Numbered from the stretch's first letter, positions 50,870-63,948 are shown. The stretch: 64,000 nt of DNA from Chlorokybus atmophyticus (GCA_009103225.1 RHPI01002503.1:750981-814980), one strand, 5' to 3'. The notes: generated by a model not told the origin, from the letters alone. Made by a program: numbers and translations.

Positions 50870-51417
50870 ATGCAGCGCCACCACGTGTGCGCAGTGCTGC
50901 TAGTGTTGTTGCTTGCAGGTACGCTGTGCTACGGCTGACCTGTGATATAGCGCTTGCTTACGTGACTCGCCAACCAGGGCTTACATTTGTTATGTGCTGT
51001 AACAACACAGGTTTGGCACAAGAGTCCTTCGCTCGCCCGCACATACCCGTGCGCTTGAAGACTTCTTCAGGGTGGGCCAAGAAAGACAGCAGCAAGGGCA
51101 GCAAGGACAAGGGTCCATGCGAGAAGCTTGCATGGGCTCTCAAGCCTGTGGTGCAGAGTCTCGCTGTCAAGCTTAGGGACGAGGTCGCAAAGAACTCCGC
51201 GAAGATTGCCGATAGCAGAGCGCCCGCCAGGACGAGTCTCGCAAGCCTCAAGTCACAGCTGCACAAGGCGGCGCTGCAAGAGCTCGGGGCGCGCTTCTCG
51301 GCTCAAGCTGCTGCGTGTAAAGGCAAGACGGGTGTTGTGATCCTTCGACTGATCAACAAGGCTGAGAAGGAAGTTTTTAGAGCTGCCAAGTCGCAGTCGA
51401 AAGGTTCCTTGCGATGA
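50870..51417 (+). CDS. Small predicted secreted protein, unknown family
   Basis: Two exons (50870-50918 and 51011-51417, phase 1) give 151 residues. The N-terminus is a textbook signal peptide: a short basic start, then VCAVLLVLLLAGLAQESFA, with cleavage likely near that Ala. The mature part is about 125 residues, very basic and Lys/Ala/Ser-rich, helical, with two Cys (in GPCEKLAWALKPVV and AACKGKTGVV) that could form a disulfide. The intron falls inside the signal peptide. I do not recognise the family. It could be a vacuolar, ER-lumenal or extracellular protein; no KDEL tail or membrane anchor is visible. Confidence 0.7.
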
Positions 51418-52939
51418 CTCGAGCATCAAGCACTTCATTTTGAGGATGAAGGAAATACTGCCTGCTAGTGCTGTCCGCAACATTGTATGAGTCTCTCGTG
51501 TCTGATTCCAAGGTATGTGGTACCTGCCTCACACACAGCTCGCATATCCACAATACGATTGACTTGTTCTGAGTTCTGTTTATGCATTGGATGCACAGGT
51601 CAAGTCAGTGTTGATGCTCGTGCCATGTACATATGTACGTTTGTAAAGTTATTTGGGTTGATGCGCGTGCCACATTGGTGTACTGTAGTTAGGATGTAGC
51701 AGGTGCCATGTCCTTTGGCATCACCTATCGCACTCATCATGATGATCACTGTTGTCTCTATTGCAGAAGTATCGAAAGTGTATCTGCTATGTCACAGCAT
51801 GTCTCCTTACGTTCACTAGTTATCAAGTGTAGGAGCGACATCCCTTGCTCCCTTGTACAAGTCCTTAAGACACTGGAAGATCTTCTTGTGGTTAGCAGCG
51901 ACATTCCTCTCCTCTTATGAAGCTACTAGACACACATGCATCATCTCCTGCCGTAAGGCAATGCCATGATTGTGGCACAATTACTGCATTGCATGTTTAA
52001 TGTGAAGTGTACACAGTTCCGTTTTGCATTGTTTGTACATTGGTTATAAGATTGCATGTGCTTGCATCTTTCACAAACATTCTTTGAGCGTGCCTAGCGC
52101 AGCTCTTATGTGATCTATGTGCACGTAGCTTTGCATGTACAAAACGCCTCTTTTGTACATAACTTACAAAGTGCTCAAAGTACAATCCCTGCATCCTATA
52201 TGTTAAACAAACAGCGGGATTGAGCAAACACATGGCACGCATGGTAAACCACAAGCACATGCGATAGATTTGACGTGGCAAATCAAAGCTCAGAACCATA
52301 ACATGAGACACTTGCAAAAATCTAGCCGATACTCTAGGCTAGACCCTCAGGCATCATGCAGGGGTACTGAACCAAGATAGCAGCGAGAAGAAGCAACAAC
52401 CTGCAGAATGCAGGAACATGCTCGATAAACAACTTTGACCGAAGTGTAGGGCACGTTGGAGGAGACTGCAATACAAGCAAACACAGCACATTACTACAAT
52501 AATAACTTTACAATAATAATGAGAGACAGTGACATAATGACCTGCAAGACATACTTGTAACCACCTAAGCTTACTAGGCTAGGGAAAGGCTAGGGCGTGT
52601 GATTGTGCCACCATGACAAGCCAGAGCATCTGCAGGCTTTGTATTAACCGCACTGTCAAACCAGCTAATGCCTAAATCTCCTTCAGCCAATCCCGTGCAT
52701 TGTTTCTTTACAATATCTTAAGGCACAGCAATGTTTCACTGCGCATTGTAATTGCTGTGAGAACAACGGACGTCAATGCTCACCAAGGCCATATTGTGAG
52801 GACCACCACGCATCAGAGTGCGCCAGCAGCAAGCAATAGCAACTCAACAAGTATCCCTATCAACCAAAGCAACTCAGCTGTTGCCTCAAACAGAAAGTCC
52901 AAGCATGCAAACAGTGCCGAAGACATTTCCCTAGCCCTG
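51418..52939. other. Convergent intergenic region, no gene seen
   Basis: It lies between the secreted-protein gene and the end of pescadillo. Frames here are short and without motifs. It is AT-richer from about 51900 to 52900, as expected for 3' flanks. Confidence 0.5.
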
Positions 52940-55900
52940 TTACTGAGCCGTCTTTCTAGCCTTCTTGCCGGAGTCCCCAGATCGTTTCCTGCTTTGCTCC
53001 AACTGCCGTTTGCGCTCCTTCAACCGCTCGATGTGGTCCCGCTTGATGCTCTTGCCGCGCTGCAAACGCATTGTTGTAAGCATAGCGCCGCAATCTCTTA
53101 AGCAACAGTTGCTTGGCTTGATGTCTCATACTCACCTGCATGGCGTCATATAGCTTCTTGGCTTTGCGAGGCATCATGATCTGCGCCAAGGCAGCTTCAT
53201 CATTGCCAGGTTTGACAGCAGAGGGCAACATGGGCTCTGCTGTTGTAGGCGTGTCCTCCTCCTCCTCATCTGGCTCAGTAACGGGCAGCTCTGCCCCATT
53301 CTCCCTCTGCAAGGATGCTGAGAAGGGTACACCAGCTAGCTCTGAGGCAAGGTCTACTATGTACTTGGTTTCCTGCGCTGCGAGCTGCGCAGCAAGCGAA
53401 GGTGAGACAACAGCAAATGCATACATCGCACAAGCAGCAATGACTGCAAGTGCACAAGACAGCATCCAATCAGAAAGTAGATGAGCCCACCTCGGCTTGT
53501 TGTGCAGCTACAGCAAGCTCTTCAGACTTGTCCATGGCAGCGGTTGCGGTAGCCAAGTTGTCTTCTGCATCTTCGACTGGCACGACTGCACCAGTGACGG
53601 CGCCCACGGCTTCTGCACCGGACCTTAGTCTCCTCACGGTTTCCGCATAGTCAGGTGTATATCCCTCGTCTTCATCATTTATGAACGGCGATAGATGCGG
53701 TGGAGGCACACTGCAAGGTTGCAGAAAGTCAGCGCAGATATGTGCACCACAAGTGTCATGATAACCATGTTTGTACACTAGCTAAGTGAGGCAAGCATGT
53801 GCAACTTGACCATCAGCAACTGCGGGTCAGCATACCAGCCAGGTAGGTATGCATCAACGGGTAGCAGGAACTTCTGGTTAACGCTGTCAAACGCCCACTG
53901 TGGTTGCACATACTGTCGCGATAGGTACCGATGACCTTGAGTGGGGCGGTCTACTACCTGTCAATGGCAGGGTTATGACTAACAAGCTGCAGCGGCTTCG
54001 CCTCAAACCGCAGCACATTGACAGTGCATACCTGATGTGTGATGGATGTGTCTGATTCATCAAAGGGTGAACCCTCTCCTTGCCAACCAACTGTGCCACC
54101 AAAGGCGCGTATGACAAAAAGAAGCGCCTCTCGAGGTACCTGCAACCAGTAGCTAGCCAGTCAGTAGGACTGCTTGTGAACATAACAGCACAGGGTCTAT
54201 TGCATTGTTGAGCTGAGTACTGGGGTAAAACCCCAGTATTGACACAGTAGTTTGATCAATGATCAACGCCGCGACATAACCATGATACAGCAATCGTGAC
54301 GCACACGATGACAGACGCAGTCCGCACTGATCAGCTCTATAATGGAATCATCGCCCAGAGGCTCATCCGAAAGATGGTGTATATAGTGTAGCTCATCATC
54401 TCAGTGCTTTCAGACACACAAGTTTATTGTCAAACAGTATGCGCCCTGATCAGTCCTATAATTGGAATCAGCGCCGGCAGGCTCATCCGAAAGATGGTGT
54501 AAGGATAAGCTCATCGTCTCAGGACATTGTTGCATTGATGTAGCAACCCAGTCATAGTTATCTCAACACCAGAGTGCCATTTCCTACCTCGCGTGCAAGA
54601 AAGAAGACCAGCCCACTGAAGAGCAGACAGTTGTCTGCAGTCTCTTGACTGGTGCTAGCCACTGGCGCCTCCTCCCCTTCCTGTGCTGGTCGCTCCGCAG
54701 CATCAGATTGAAGCGCGCGATCAACGGCGGCAAGCTTCTCCGTAAGACTTGCCATCCGTTCCTGCGACTCCTGACGCGCTCGCTCGTCCTGTGCTGCGTC
54801 AGGCAATGCCTCCGTCGTAGTCTCTTGGTTTGTGATGGCCTCGGGCTTGGCCAGCTGCATCATTACTGCTGACAAGCCTGCCACATGGAGTGCAATTTGT
54901 ATAGCATGATTTTTGATGCAGATGTCATGACAGCAACTGTGCTGTATAATTCAAAGACATCAAGATAACAACCAAGTTCAGACTCAGATACTTACCAGCA
55001 GCAGCCTGCTCCAGCTTCTCGTCAAGCACAGGTGGGTAGGCAACTCCCAGTGAATGATATAACTTGTACATGATGAAACCGAGTAGAACCTGCATGAAAG
55101 GTGCTGGTAACTATTTGCATCAAGTGAGACTAAAAGAACAGCAACTGCAATCCAACTCAAGGAACTCGAAGATTGACAGAAGGCATACCTCGTAGAACTC
55201 GAGGAACGTCAGCATGACACGATAATCAACGTCATCTGGTAAGTGTTGGCCAAGAGCGTGTGGTGCAATCCAGGTGATTGTCTGTCCCAGAACCTCAGCC
55301 TGCACATCAATGCTCAAAATATCAGTACTGTCAAAGCATGCTGCAAATGCAGCGGAAGCACTGACGCGCTGCAAAAACCAACCTGGAAATAGATGCCCTT
55401 CACTGAGACAAACACTTTGCGAAGGGCGTGAGTCCTGGTGACATATGCCTGAAACTCCAGCGCCAACCTACAGCAAAACATAGTGAGACAGCGACTCAAT
55501 CTGACCAATCAACCACAGAACCTGATAGGGTGGCGTCATTTACGCATCACGCGTGGCTACAAACAAGTGCAAGGCAACATGCACGCATAACTTGTCTTGA
55601 ACAGTATCAAGTTAATTTGGTTGTACCTGCGGGCTGTATGCACCATATCTGCTGGTATATGATGCCTCCGTTCCGCAGGCAACACGGCAAACAGATGCAC
55701 AAGCGTCAATGGATCATCCATGTCACGCACGGCATCAATGAAAGACGGGTACCTGCAGCAGGCAAAAGGTACAGACTTGCAAAGCATTATACAACAGCAA
55801 CTAGCTGCAAACGCAGCTACTTAGTCAGGTCATGCTGCTCGATGTGCAACTGCGCCCACGCCAACGGACGGGTACACATTGTGCATATAGTCTACACATG

Positions 55901-57013
55901 GTCGTACACAGGTGTGCATATTGCACTGTTTACTCAAGCAAGTGGGCACATGCGTAAGCATTAATGGGATTTTTGTCTCCTTGTAGTGTGATTGTGACAA
56001 TGAATGCAACTGCACCTACCACAGTCGCTGTGAGCTTCATGCATCTGTTGCTGTATACATTATGGCCTTTCAAAGACCGCCATCATGCACACAGCAACAG
56101 CTGCAAGGGTGCTACTACCTACCACCTTGCCCTTGTACGATAAGTAAGCGATGCAATATGCAAGATGAAGAACATGGGCATGCACAGCCTGCACGAACAA
56201 CAGGAGCGTACGCACACAGCGATTTGCACGCAAACGCAACCGACCATGACATACGAACAAGAATGCTTCGTGCTGCATTTGCGACACACCCCACACATGC
56301 ATGCGCCCACAGGATGCATGCCATTCGCTTCTCCTCAAGCATGCTTAGGATTGCTTACCGCTCCTTCACAAGATGATCCAGTGAAAACGTTGGTCGTCGT
56401 GACCGTAACCGCTCTGCAACAGCCCATGCTTCCTTTCCTTCGGCCTTCTTGATTTTGCGATCATACACCTTGAGCTCCCTGATATCGATACAACTCGCAT
56501 TCAGCAACTCTGCCGCCATCAGCAACTAGTAAAGCTTCCCAAAGTACCAGACAAGCCAGCACACCTGCTTTTCTCCAGGAGAGGCTCATGTGCAAGGAAG
56601 TTGATGTCCTTGACATGATAATACGTCTTATGCTGACCATGCACCTTCTTCTTGGGCTCGCGAGGATGTATACCCTTCAATATGCACAACCGTCTACAAA
56701 ACCACCAGGCATGAGTAACCAGCACAGCTACTACTCTGCTGCTTGCAGGCACAAGCCACAGGCTGTCTGTCAGAAGCCTAACAGGCCTCAGCCCGCGTGC
56801 GAGCTAGTACCTAAACTCAGGAAGTTTGATTTGCAGGCGGGTAAGCGCTTGGTTGCGGGTGGTGTACAACGTCGCGTTGCCTTCCTTTCCCTGCCCGCAT
56901 GCACCGCAATTTAAGCGTCAGTGTCAAGAAACCTCTACCAGAAGCAATGCCTGCAAATTTCCCAAGCGCCCCGCAAAAGCAACAGCGCTTACCCGCAGCT
57001 TCTTTCTGCCCAT
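52940..57013 (-). CDS. PES1: Pescadillo homologue (60S ribosome biogenesis)
   Basis: Pescadillo joins BOP1 and WDR12 in the PeBoW complex for processing of 27S/32S pre-rRNA. Fourteen exons give 624 residues: 56993-57013, 56811-56890, 56565-56693, 56359-56478, 55627-55752, 55383-55467, 55189-55299, 54996-55089, 54588-54877, 54032-54139, 53836-53957, 53491-53710, 53136-53384 and 52940-53059. The start reads [20 protein letters not shown], followed by [36 protein letters not shown] and [20 protein letters not shown]. The BRCT domain (about 325-430) has [20 protein letters not shown] and [12 protein letters not shown]. An acidic region and a basic tail ([13 protein letters not shown]) end the protein, as in the family. 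Intron 9 holds two snoRNA candidates. Confidence 0.96.
54324..54407 (-). ncRNA. C/D box snoRNA candidate 1 (intronic)
   Basis: Read on the - strand: a terminal stem GCACTGA/TCAGTGC, an immediate perfect C box ATGATGA (54393-54399) and a D box CTGA (54331-54334) against the closing stem, 84 nt in all. Upstream of an internal ATGA (possible D' box) lies CACCATCTTTCGG, complementary to the universal 25S/28S rRNA segment CCGAAAGATGGTG. By the five-nucleotide rule the second A of CCGAAAG would be 2'-O-methylated. It lies in a pescadillo intron on the host strand, typical of intron-processed snoRNAs. Confidence 0.8.
54445..54523 (-). ncRNA. C/D box snoRNA candidate 2, paralogue of 1
   Basis: Same intron and strand, about 40 nt upstream in the transcript. 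The stem is CCTGA/TCAGG, the C box ACGATGA (one mismatch to consensus), the D box CTGA at 54450-54453, and the same 13-nt guide CACCATCTTTCGG. The terminal stem differs from copy 1 on both sides yet still pairs, which is covariation in favour of a real RNA. Confidence 0.7.
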
Positions 57014-57693
57014 CTTCGCTCAATATACAGCTCAGACACCGATATAAACACAAGAACGCCACACTTGTCAACGAGCAAAGCAACCGCCGCCTGCACAGGT
57101 GCTTATAGGACGCCGCCGCCACCGCCGCCGCTGCCGCCGCCAGACTCAGCCGCCCCAAATGTGTGACCGCATTGACGTATGTTACCTGACCGGCTGGCCG
57201 CATACATTTCTTATACGAAATCCTAACCCTAACAATCGCATTGCAGCGCCCTGCATGTTAGCACGTTGCCGCTGGTGTTGGCATGCTTGCTGGCAGTGTG
57301 CATCTAGGTGTAAGCTTGGAAGAACCTGCGTACAGCTGCAGCGGGGAGTTTACCGGCGTATGTGCAAGGCGCTTGCAAGAGAGACATGCGCAACCCAGCG
57401 TCAGATATGCTCCAATGTCCAATGTGGAGCAGGTTGGATGCCTAAACTGCTCACACACAGCAGGAATGCTTCAGAGAAAGTTAACTGTATCTGGGTTGTC
57501 GCAGATGAATAGCATATCCATGCAGTTGGGTCCAGGATGCGTGCGACGATCAGTGGCATATCTTCGTTAACCGACCCATATGGTCGCACCTTTGCCTTTG
57601 CCTTTGACTGTGCCGTACTATCAATTGCCAGTGATCAAGACTCTGCATGCAATTTACGCCATCTTTTCACACTGTCTACGGTTCACTCTTTAG
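57014..57693. promoter_or_regulatory. Divergent region pescadillo/spastizin, with unresolved 5' exons
   Basis: A (CCG)n-rich stretch at about 57108-57145 lies close to the pescadillo start. The 5' exon(s) of the spastizin gene must lie somewhere in 57.15-57.69 kb, but no start could be chosen. Confidence 0.45.
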
Positions 57694-60600
57694 GTGGCTG
57701 AGCTTCTAGATGCTTCTCTATGCACTGCAGCAACAGCCGAAAGGTGTAATGAGCTATTGAACGAGGTGAGTGAATGCTCACTGTTGCAGCTCGCTGCTCA
57801 TGTTTCAGTGACAACAATCAACTTCAGGCCAAACAGCTGCTAGAACATGCAAAAGCAGCAGCTGATGAAGTGCGAAGCTCAGAACCATCGACGCCAACAA
57901 CACCAGCGCATGCTGCTTCACCTAAAACGCCATCAAGTGCAAGGGCGGCTGATTCTGAAGAGTACTCCCATGTTGCACCCGAACGCGCACCACCGAGCAC
58001 TGATGGCGAGTCTCAAGCAAGTACGAAGTCATAGAGCACTCGCAAACTCTCAACCGAGCCATGGCCGCAGAGAAGATGTGGTTGTTCGCGATGGTGTTGC
58101 CGTCCTAATCAATGTAGCGCAGGCACAGCAAGCACATCAAAGAGAAGTCATGGGGAGCGCTGGGCCAGATTTGGTGGCTGGGCGCGCACGTGGTCGCGTG
58201 CATCCGGCACTCCTGGCACACCCTCACGGTCAGAGCCTGCAGAGAACTCGGTGAGCTTGTGCACCTGTTCTTCGTGGTGCATTCATGTCGAGTAGTAGTG
58301 TGACATCAACCAACATGGAAGCCATATGTGTGCAGGCAGTCAAGGCTAGCATTGAAGAACACAGCACGCCACTAAAACAGGAGGCGCGTCTCTGGACTAG
58401 TGATGAGCTGTATGCGGCTGTCGTGGCCAATAGCTTGGAAAAGGCAGAGCAGATTCTTAGCAAGGTGGGTGCCAACAGCTGCTTTCATTCAGTTCTGAAG
58501 TTGTGCAACATGTTGGTTCTACTGCATAGCAGGCTGCAAGCAGTGCTCTAAGGGAGTCTATCAGCGGATGCGGGCCTGTAGATGTCAGTGGCGCGGCATG
58601 CGGTGGTCCTCGTCATAAAGCTGTCGACCTGCTGCATGCGGCATTTGCTGCATCGGCTCAAGGCAAAAAGCAGTTTCTCAGTGGTGAGCTGCAGCTGTCC
58701 GTATGGCTGGTAGTGATGACATGCAGCGCTTTGCATCAAGCTCTATTTTTTGCGCCAGGGCTGCTTCACAACCTCTGCAAGGCTCTGCTGGAGGATGTTG
58801 GCAGTGACGCTGCTGATTGCTCTTTTCTTGGAGTTGGACTGACGCCCCAGGAAACTAGTATAGGTGTTGCGGAGCATGCACACTATGAGGGCTCTGCTGA
58901 GTCACTGAGTCCAGAAACAGCTTCAACGGATGCACCGCTGGCCTATCTTCCAGTGTTCATTCAGTATATCGCCAATGTCGGCGATGTGCTGACATCTCTT
59001 GAAGGCATGGACACGTATAACTACTTCCTGCTGCTGTCACAGCGGCCAAGCGATCTGCTCACAGAGCTAGTGTTCGAGTTAGGCAGCCCGGACGCTGCTA
59101 CGCGCGTGGCTGGACACATGGGGATTGACTTGGTACATAGGGTATTAGCTGCATGTATCACGCCTGTACTGCCTCCCCAAGCAAGGACTGCATTGTTTCC
59201 TCCAACCCCGTCAGGGGCGGCTGCTGTTGCGCGGCAGTACTCCCTCACCTTAGACGTTGTTAAGCACTTGGCAACCATTTCCCCGCTTAGAGCTGTACTT
59301 GCTTGTGTATTTGGCCTGCTTCACCGCGATGTGGAGGTGCCCACTTCACAGGCAGGCGACAGTGAGGCCAATGCTGAAGCAGACCGCGTGTTCCTGGAGT
59401 TTGCACTGGAGCACTCTGAAGAGTAAGTATCGCACTAGGCTTGGCCGTGTACTCTCCCTGCCCTGCCAGCATGCATTGTCTTTATCAGTGTTGCTACTTG
59501 CAGTTACCCAGTTTTGAATCGCTGGATCAAGCTTCAGGCGCATATAAGCAACATACAGTTGCTTGCAAAAGCTCCCCTCATTTCCAGTATCACAAATCCA
59601 GCATCTATCACAGACTTTCCCAGCGCAGAAAGTCATGCAGACGTGGCATCCGAAGTGGCGCAGTCAATTCAAGTTGACCATGTGCCAGGCGGAGTTGCCT
59701 CCAGGCCTGCTGATTTAGATACGGGCAATTCTCCAGCGGCTTGGTATGACCATGTTAGTTTGCAGACTGCAGGTGAACAGCCAGAAAAGACACCCGACTT
59801 GTGGGAGGATGAGGTTGTATATGTAGGCGCCGTTGACAGGTACTTGCTGAGTCGCTTGACAGCTGATGGCTCATAGCATGGCTGTCCAGAAGTCAGCTTT
59901 ACGTCCTGCTGCAGGTTGACAGGAAATGGCCAGCTTGACGATGCCTTAGCCATTGCGGACCGCTGGCTCACCGCTGGTCCGCCAGACTCGCTGCTGGCTT
60001 TACTCGTTGAAACTGAATGCAAATTGCAGGATCATCAAGCGGGTATTATGCATCAAGAAATAAATGCGGAGCACAAACCTCTGGGATGGCAGTACTGCCT
60101 GCGACTCCGCGACAAAGAGAAAGCCGCTCAGCTTGCTTTGAGGTTCATTAAATCATCACGTCGTGATCAGGTCGTGTCATCTACAACAGGAATCAATACT
60201 ATGCTGGCAGGTATTATCGGCAATGGGATTGCCAGGCCGCCTTGGATGTACTTCAGAGCTGTTTATCCCAGCTGTTGATGTCTTCACCATGTCACAATAA
60301 GGTGAAGATGTGCCAGTGCCTTGCTGATAGCAATGTTTCCCCGTCATTGACTGCATGACACTTGTATGCACTCTGCAGGTCCAGGAACTGTTGTCTCGCC
60401 TGCACTTCTGCGCTGATGTCGTAAACACCGGCGCATTAGCTATGCCCTGGCAACAGGTATTGCATGGTGTCTCCATCTGCGTTGGACACTTGTTATGCCG
60501 AACGTCCGTCAAAAATGTGGCTGTGATGCTGGATGCATTTTGCAGGTCGACGAACTGTACTTGAAGGACCCAGCCAACCTTGCCCAGCAGCTGGCAGCGG

Positions 60601-63600
60601 CTGGTGCTTACCAGCTCAGCATTCAACTGGCTCATGAGGCGCCATTACCTGCTGACCAGTGTCGTCCATTCCATGAGGCATACGTTGTAGCCTTGTTCAA
60701 TGAAACCGATGCAGATAAAGGGGGACCAGTTGCAGCCACTAGTGCACTGGACGCGCTTGGTGAGGAAGCTGTTCGGGTTGCCTTGGCAGCCTTAAGCAAA
60801 CTTAGCGACCTGCGCTTTAAGTTCCTGCTGGTGAGCCTTCAGGTTACAACAATTGGATTTGTGTTACATATGTGGCTGTTGGCGTGAAGCTCTGCGTGTC
60901 CGCAGGTACACTATCTGCTCACTGCACAGCAACATGCCCTTACACAGCAACAGTTGAAGAAGCTCAAACGATTTCGACTTGGCCTCAAGGCCGTGATGTC
61001 ACTTCCACAATTGTGGCGTGAAAGGTGTGCAGCGCTGCATGCAGCTCCTCCATTGATCTTGGAAAGTCTGCTGATGTGGCAACAGCTCAGTCCTGCGCAG
61101 AAGGTAGACATGTAAGACTTTCAAGTTTCAGCATGTGTGGTCGGGCACATCCATTTACGTGTGCATATGCCTGTGTTGCCAGCAAGTCCAGTGGCTGACA
61201 GTTGTTCCGTGCAGCTGCTGCAGGATTTCCCAGAGTTGCAAGATGACTCGCTCATCAGCTTGTATGCAGCCAAAGCTCTGTCATTTGAGTATGCTGCGCT
61301 GCCCACCAGCGCGGTTCGCAGCTTGTCAGACAACACCATGGCAACTGATGTACAAGAGCTGAGTGACAGCTCTGACGACGCTGATGAGCCATTGATGCTA
61401 CCTCCAACCGATGCCTGGGAGATTATGTCTAGGACTCATGGAGGTGTTGTCGCTGCATTGGAGGCAGCTGCCGAGCTGGTCTCCGGTGGCTATCCTAGCC
61501 CCAGTTCAAGCTGGGGCCCAGCTGTGCGCGCTGAAGGTGCTGTGACCTCAAATGATATTTTGCGCCAGTCATTCAACTATCGTAGTGCTCCAAACACGAC
61601 CCTGTTCAAGGTATACCACTATGCTATACTATATACTAGCCACCAAACCTCTGTCCCGTGTGTGTTCCTGCGTAACTGCTCTGTCGCCGGCAGGCGTTGC
61701 TTGACCTGTGCTCCAGTCGCGCTGTAGCAGCACGTGCAGCTGCAAGTATTTGTGAGTATCTGGCATGGTCGCTGTTATCAACAGATCGCATAGCGGCTTC
61801 CGCATCTGATGCTCAGCTGGAGACCGCACTTGACGCAGCGGAGGTCATGCTGCAGGTAGTACTGCTCGCTACTGGACTTGCAGTGGAAGCACGGTTGCCA
61901 CTTTACGCCTGAAGTTGTCATCTCTTCTGTCTTGCAGGGGCTGGAGTACGCCAAGGAGCAGTACTTGCTAGCCGCAACTGAAACTTTTGGCTCTTCTGTT
62001 CATACTGCAGCAGAGGCGACTGCCACTGAGTATCTCTTGTCCAAGTTGCAGCTGGTGCACAAGTTGTTGGGCTCTGGTGTTGCTGTTGCCATTGATGACA
62101 TTGAGCATGGCGAACAACTGCTAGAGAGGCTTGTGGCTGGCGAGCGGTACAGCTTGGCCATATATGCTTGCAGCAAGTGCGAGGTGAGTGTCAGACGTTT
62201 GCGGATGTGAGAGGGGCTTGTCTAATAAATGTGTGTGCAATCAGTGGGATGCGTATCCAGTATGGCGTGCATGGGGCAATTCGCTGCTTGCAACCAGCCA
62301 GTTTGCAGCGGCACGTAGCAAATTCCAGCAAGCTATTCGCTTGCGGCCTGGCCATGATGAAACGGTGTTTCAAACAGTGGAGCTGCTTGAAGGACCTCCT
62401 CCTCTGCAGTTGTATGCTGTACGCATGCACGCGCAGGTAACTGTGCAACATTGCAAAACCCGGTGCAAAGTCGTGGCAGACTGTTGTCGGCATATAATGT
62501 CGAGAATGTGGAGAGTGTTGGTTCGGTTGAGCACATACTGAACAGGTCCATGCTGCAGGCCTTGGACAGAAGCTTCTCCTTCAAGCCGCATGATGCACTG
62601 GACGCTGCTGGCTACCTGAGCGTGTTGTGTTTGCCAGGGACTGGGGTGGCAGACAGTGCTTTAGGCACAAACGTCGTGTTTGGTATCTCCACCGACGCGT
62701 TCGATCTGCATCAGCTGAAGGAAGCGGCGTACATTGAAGGGTTGCAGTATCTTAAGGACTATGCCCCTGCGCATGTGATGCCATATGTCTTTCGGCATGG
62801 ACGCTATGCAGCTGGGTGCGAGCTGTTTTTGCCGGGAGACAGTGATGCAAACACCGATACTGTGTTTGGAACAATCGAGGAGCTGTGCCAGTTTTGCATT
62901 GGCCATCAAGCAATGCCTGAGTTATTGCAAGCGATTGGGAGATTTTCAGCATCAACAACGGCGCCAGTCATTGAGCGTGTTGGCAAGTACTTGACGCGTC
63001 ACCAGCATTATCATCTCCTGCACGATCTGCAAATGCTTGTCAATGACAAGGGCGGTGCCGGATTGACATCTGTGCAACTCTTCCTCAACACCAAGGACCT
63101 GGTCACGGCGTGTGCCTACCTCACGCGTGCACAGCAACTCTTTGATGATGAGCTCGCTGACAGGTTGCAGCACAGGGCTTCCTCCTCCACAGGCAATCTT
63201 ACTGATGAGGAGCTCATCGCCTACAGTCGCCGTGCTGGGCTGCAGAAGGAGGTGTTGACCACACTCAACAGCACACCGGCTAAAGTCAGCGTGTTCGGTG
63301 ATGCAAGGCAGCCACATGTTCACAAGCGGCTATGTGCCATCACACAGCTTCTGCTAGAGAAAAACTTCGACTTGGGCTTTCAGATGATGTACGACTTTGT
63401 GTTGCCGCCAGTTGAAGTATACTGTGGTGCCGCTCAAGTGATGGTGAGAAACAAGAACGATCCAGGACTAGCTGTTCTGTTTCGCAACATCCGTGGAACT
63501 GTCGGCGACGAAGATCGTGACCAGGTTGGCTGCACAACTGTCGCGCATCCTACCTGCTAACTGCAATGCCTTTAGGTGACCCACCCCCTGTGTCTCGCAG

Positions 63601-63948
63601 ATCTTGCAAGCTGCAATAGACGCTTATCTTGAGTGCAAAGAGCTGCAGAAAGCTGACAAGCTCATTGGGCAGTTGTCGCTTGACACCAACAAAGTTCATG
63701 CCTTCCTGGCGTCTGGAAAGCTTAGGCAAGCTTACGAGTTGGCATCAAAGCGGGGGTATGTCGCAGAAGTCAAGGTAACAAAGTTCACATCAGTTCATCT
63801 TCTTTGTGGTGTACATATGTCAATCAGGTTACTCACTTGGGCAATCTAGGCTATCTTTGCCGAAGCAACCAACTGCGGACGGTCGCAACAGCAAGTGGCT
63901 GACCTATGCGCCAAGTACCTAAAGGCCATCGATTCAAGGAGACGGTGA
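57694..63948 (+). CDS. ZFYVE26: Spastizin (ZFYVE26) homologue without FYVE finger; 5' end unresolved
   Basis: In animals ZFYVE26/spastizin works with spatacsin and AP-5 in lysosome reformation and autophagy. Nineteen exons give at least 1614 residues. Exon starts: 57694, 57828, 58123, 58336, 58533, 58759, 59504, 59915, 60236, 60379, 60546, 60906, 61215, 61694, 61938, 62245, 62480, 63601, 63850; stop at 63946-63948. Family landmarks are YNYFLLLSQRPSDLLTELVF, WQYCLRLRDKEKAAQLALRF, LILESLLMWQQLSP, LLERLVAGERYSLAIYACSK, WRAWGNSLLA, YLTRHQHYHLLHDLQMLV and DTNKVHAFLASGKLRQAYEL. The FYVE zinc finger of animal orthologues should fall around the exons at 61215-61938 but has no cysteine pairs there. 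Early exons are Ser/Thr/Pro-rich. The first exon or exons are not identified. Confidence 0.85.
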
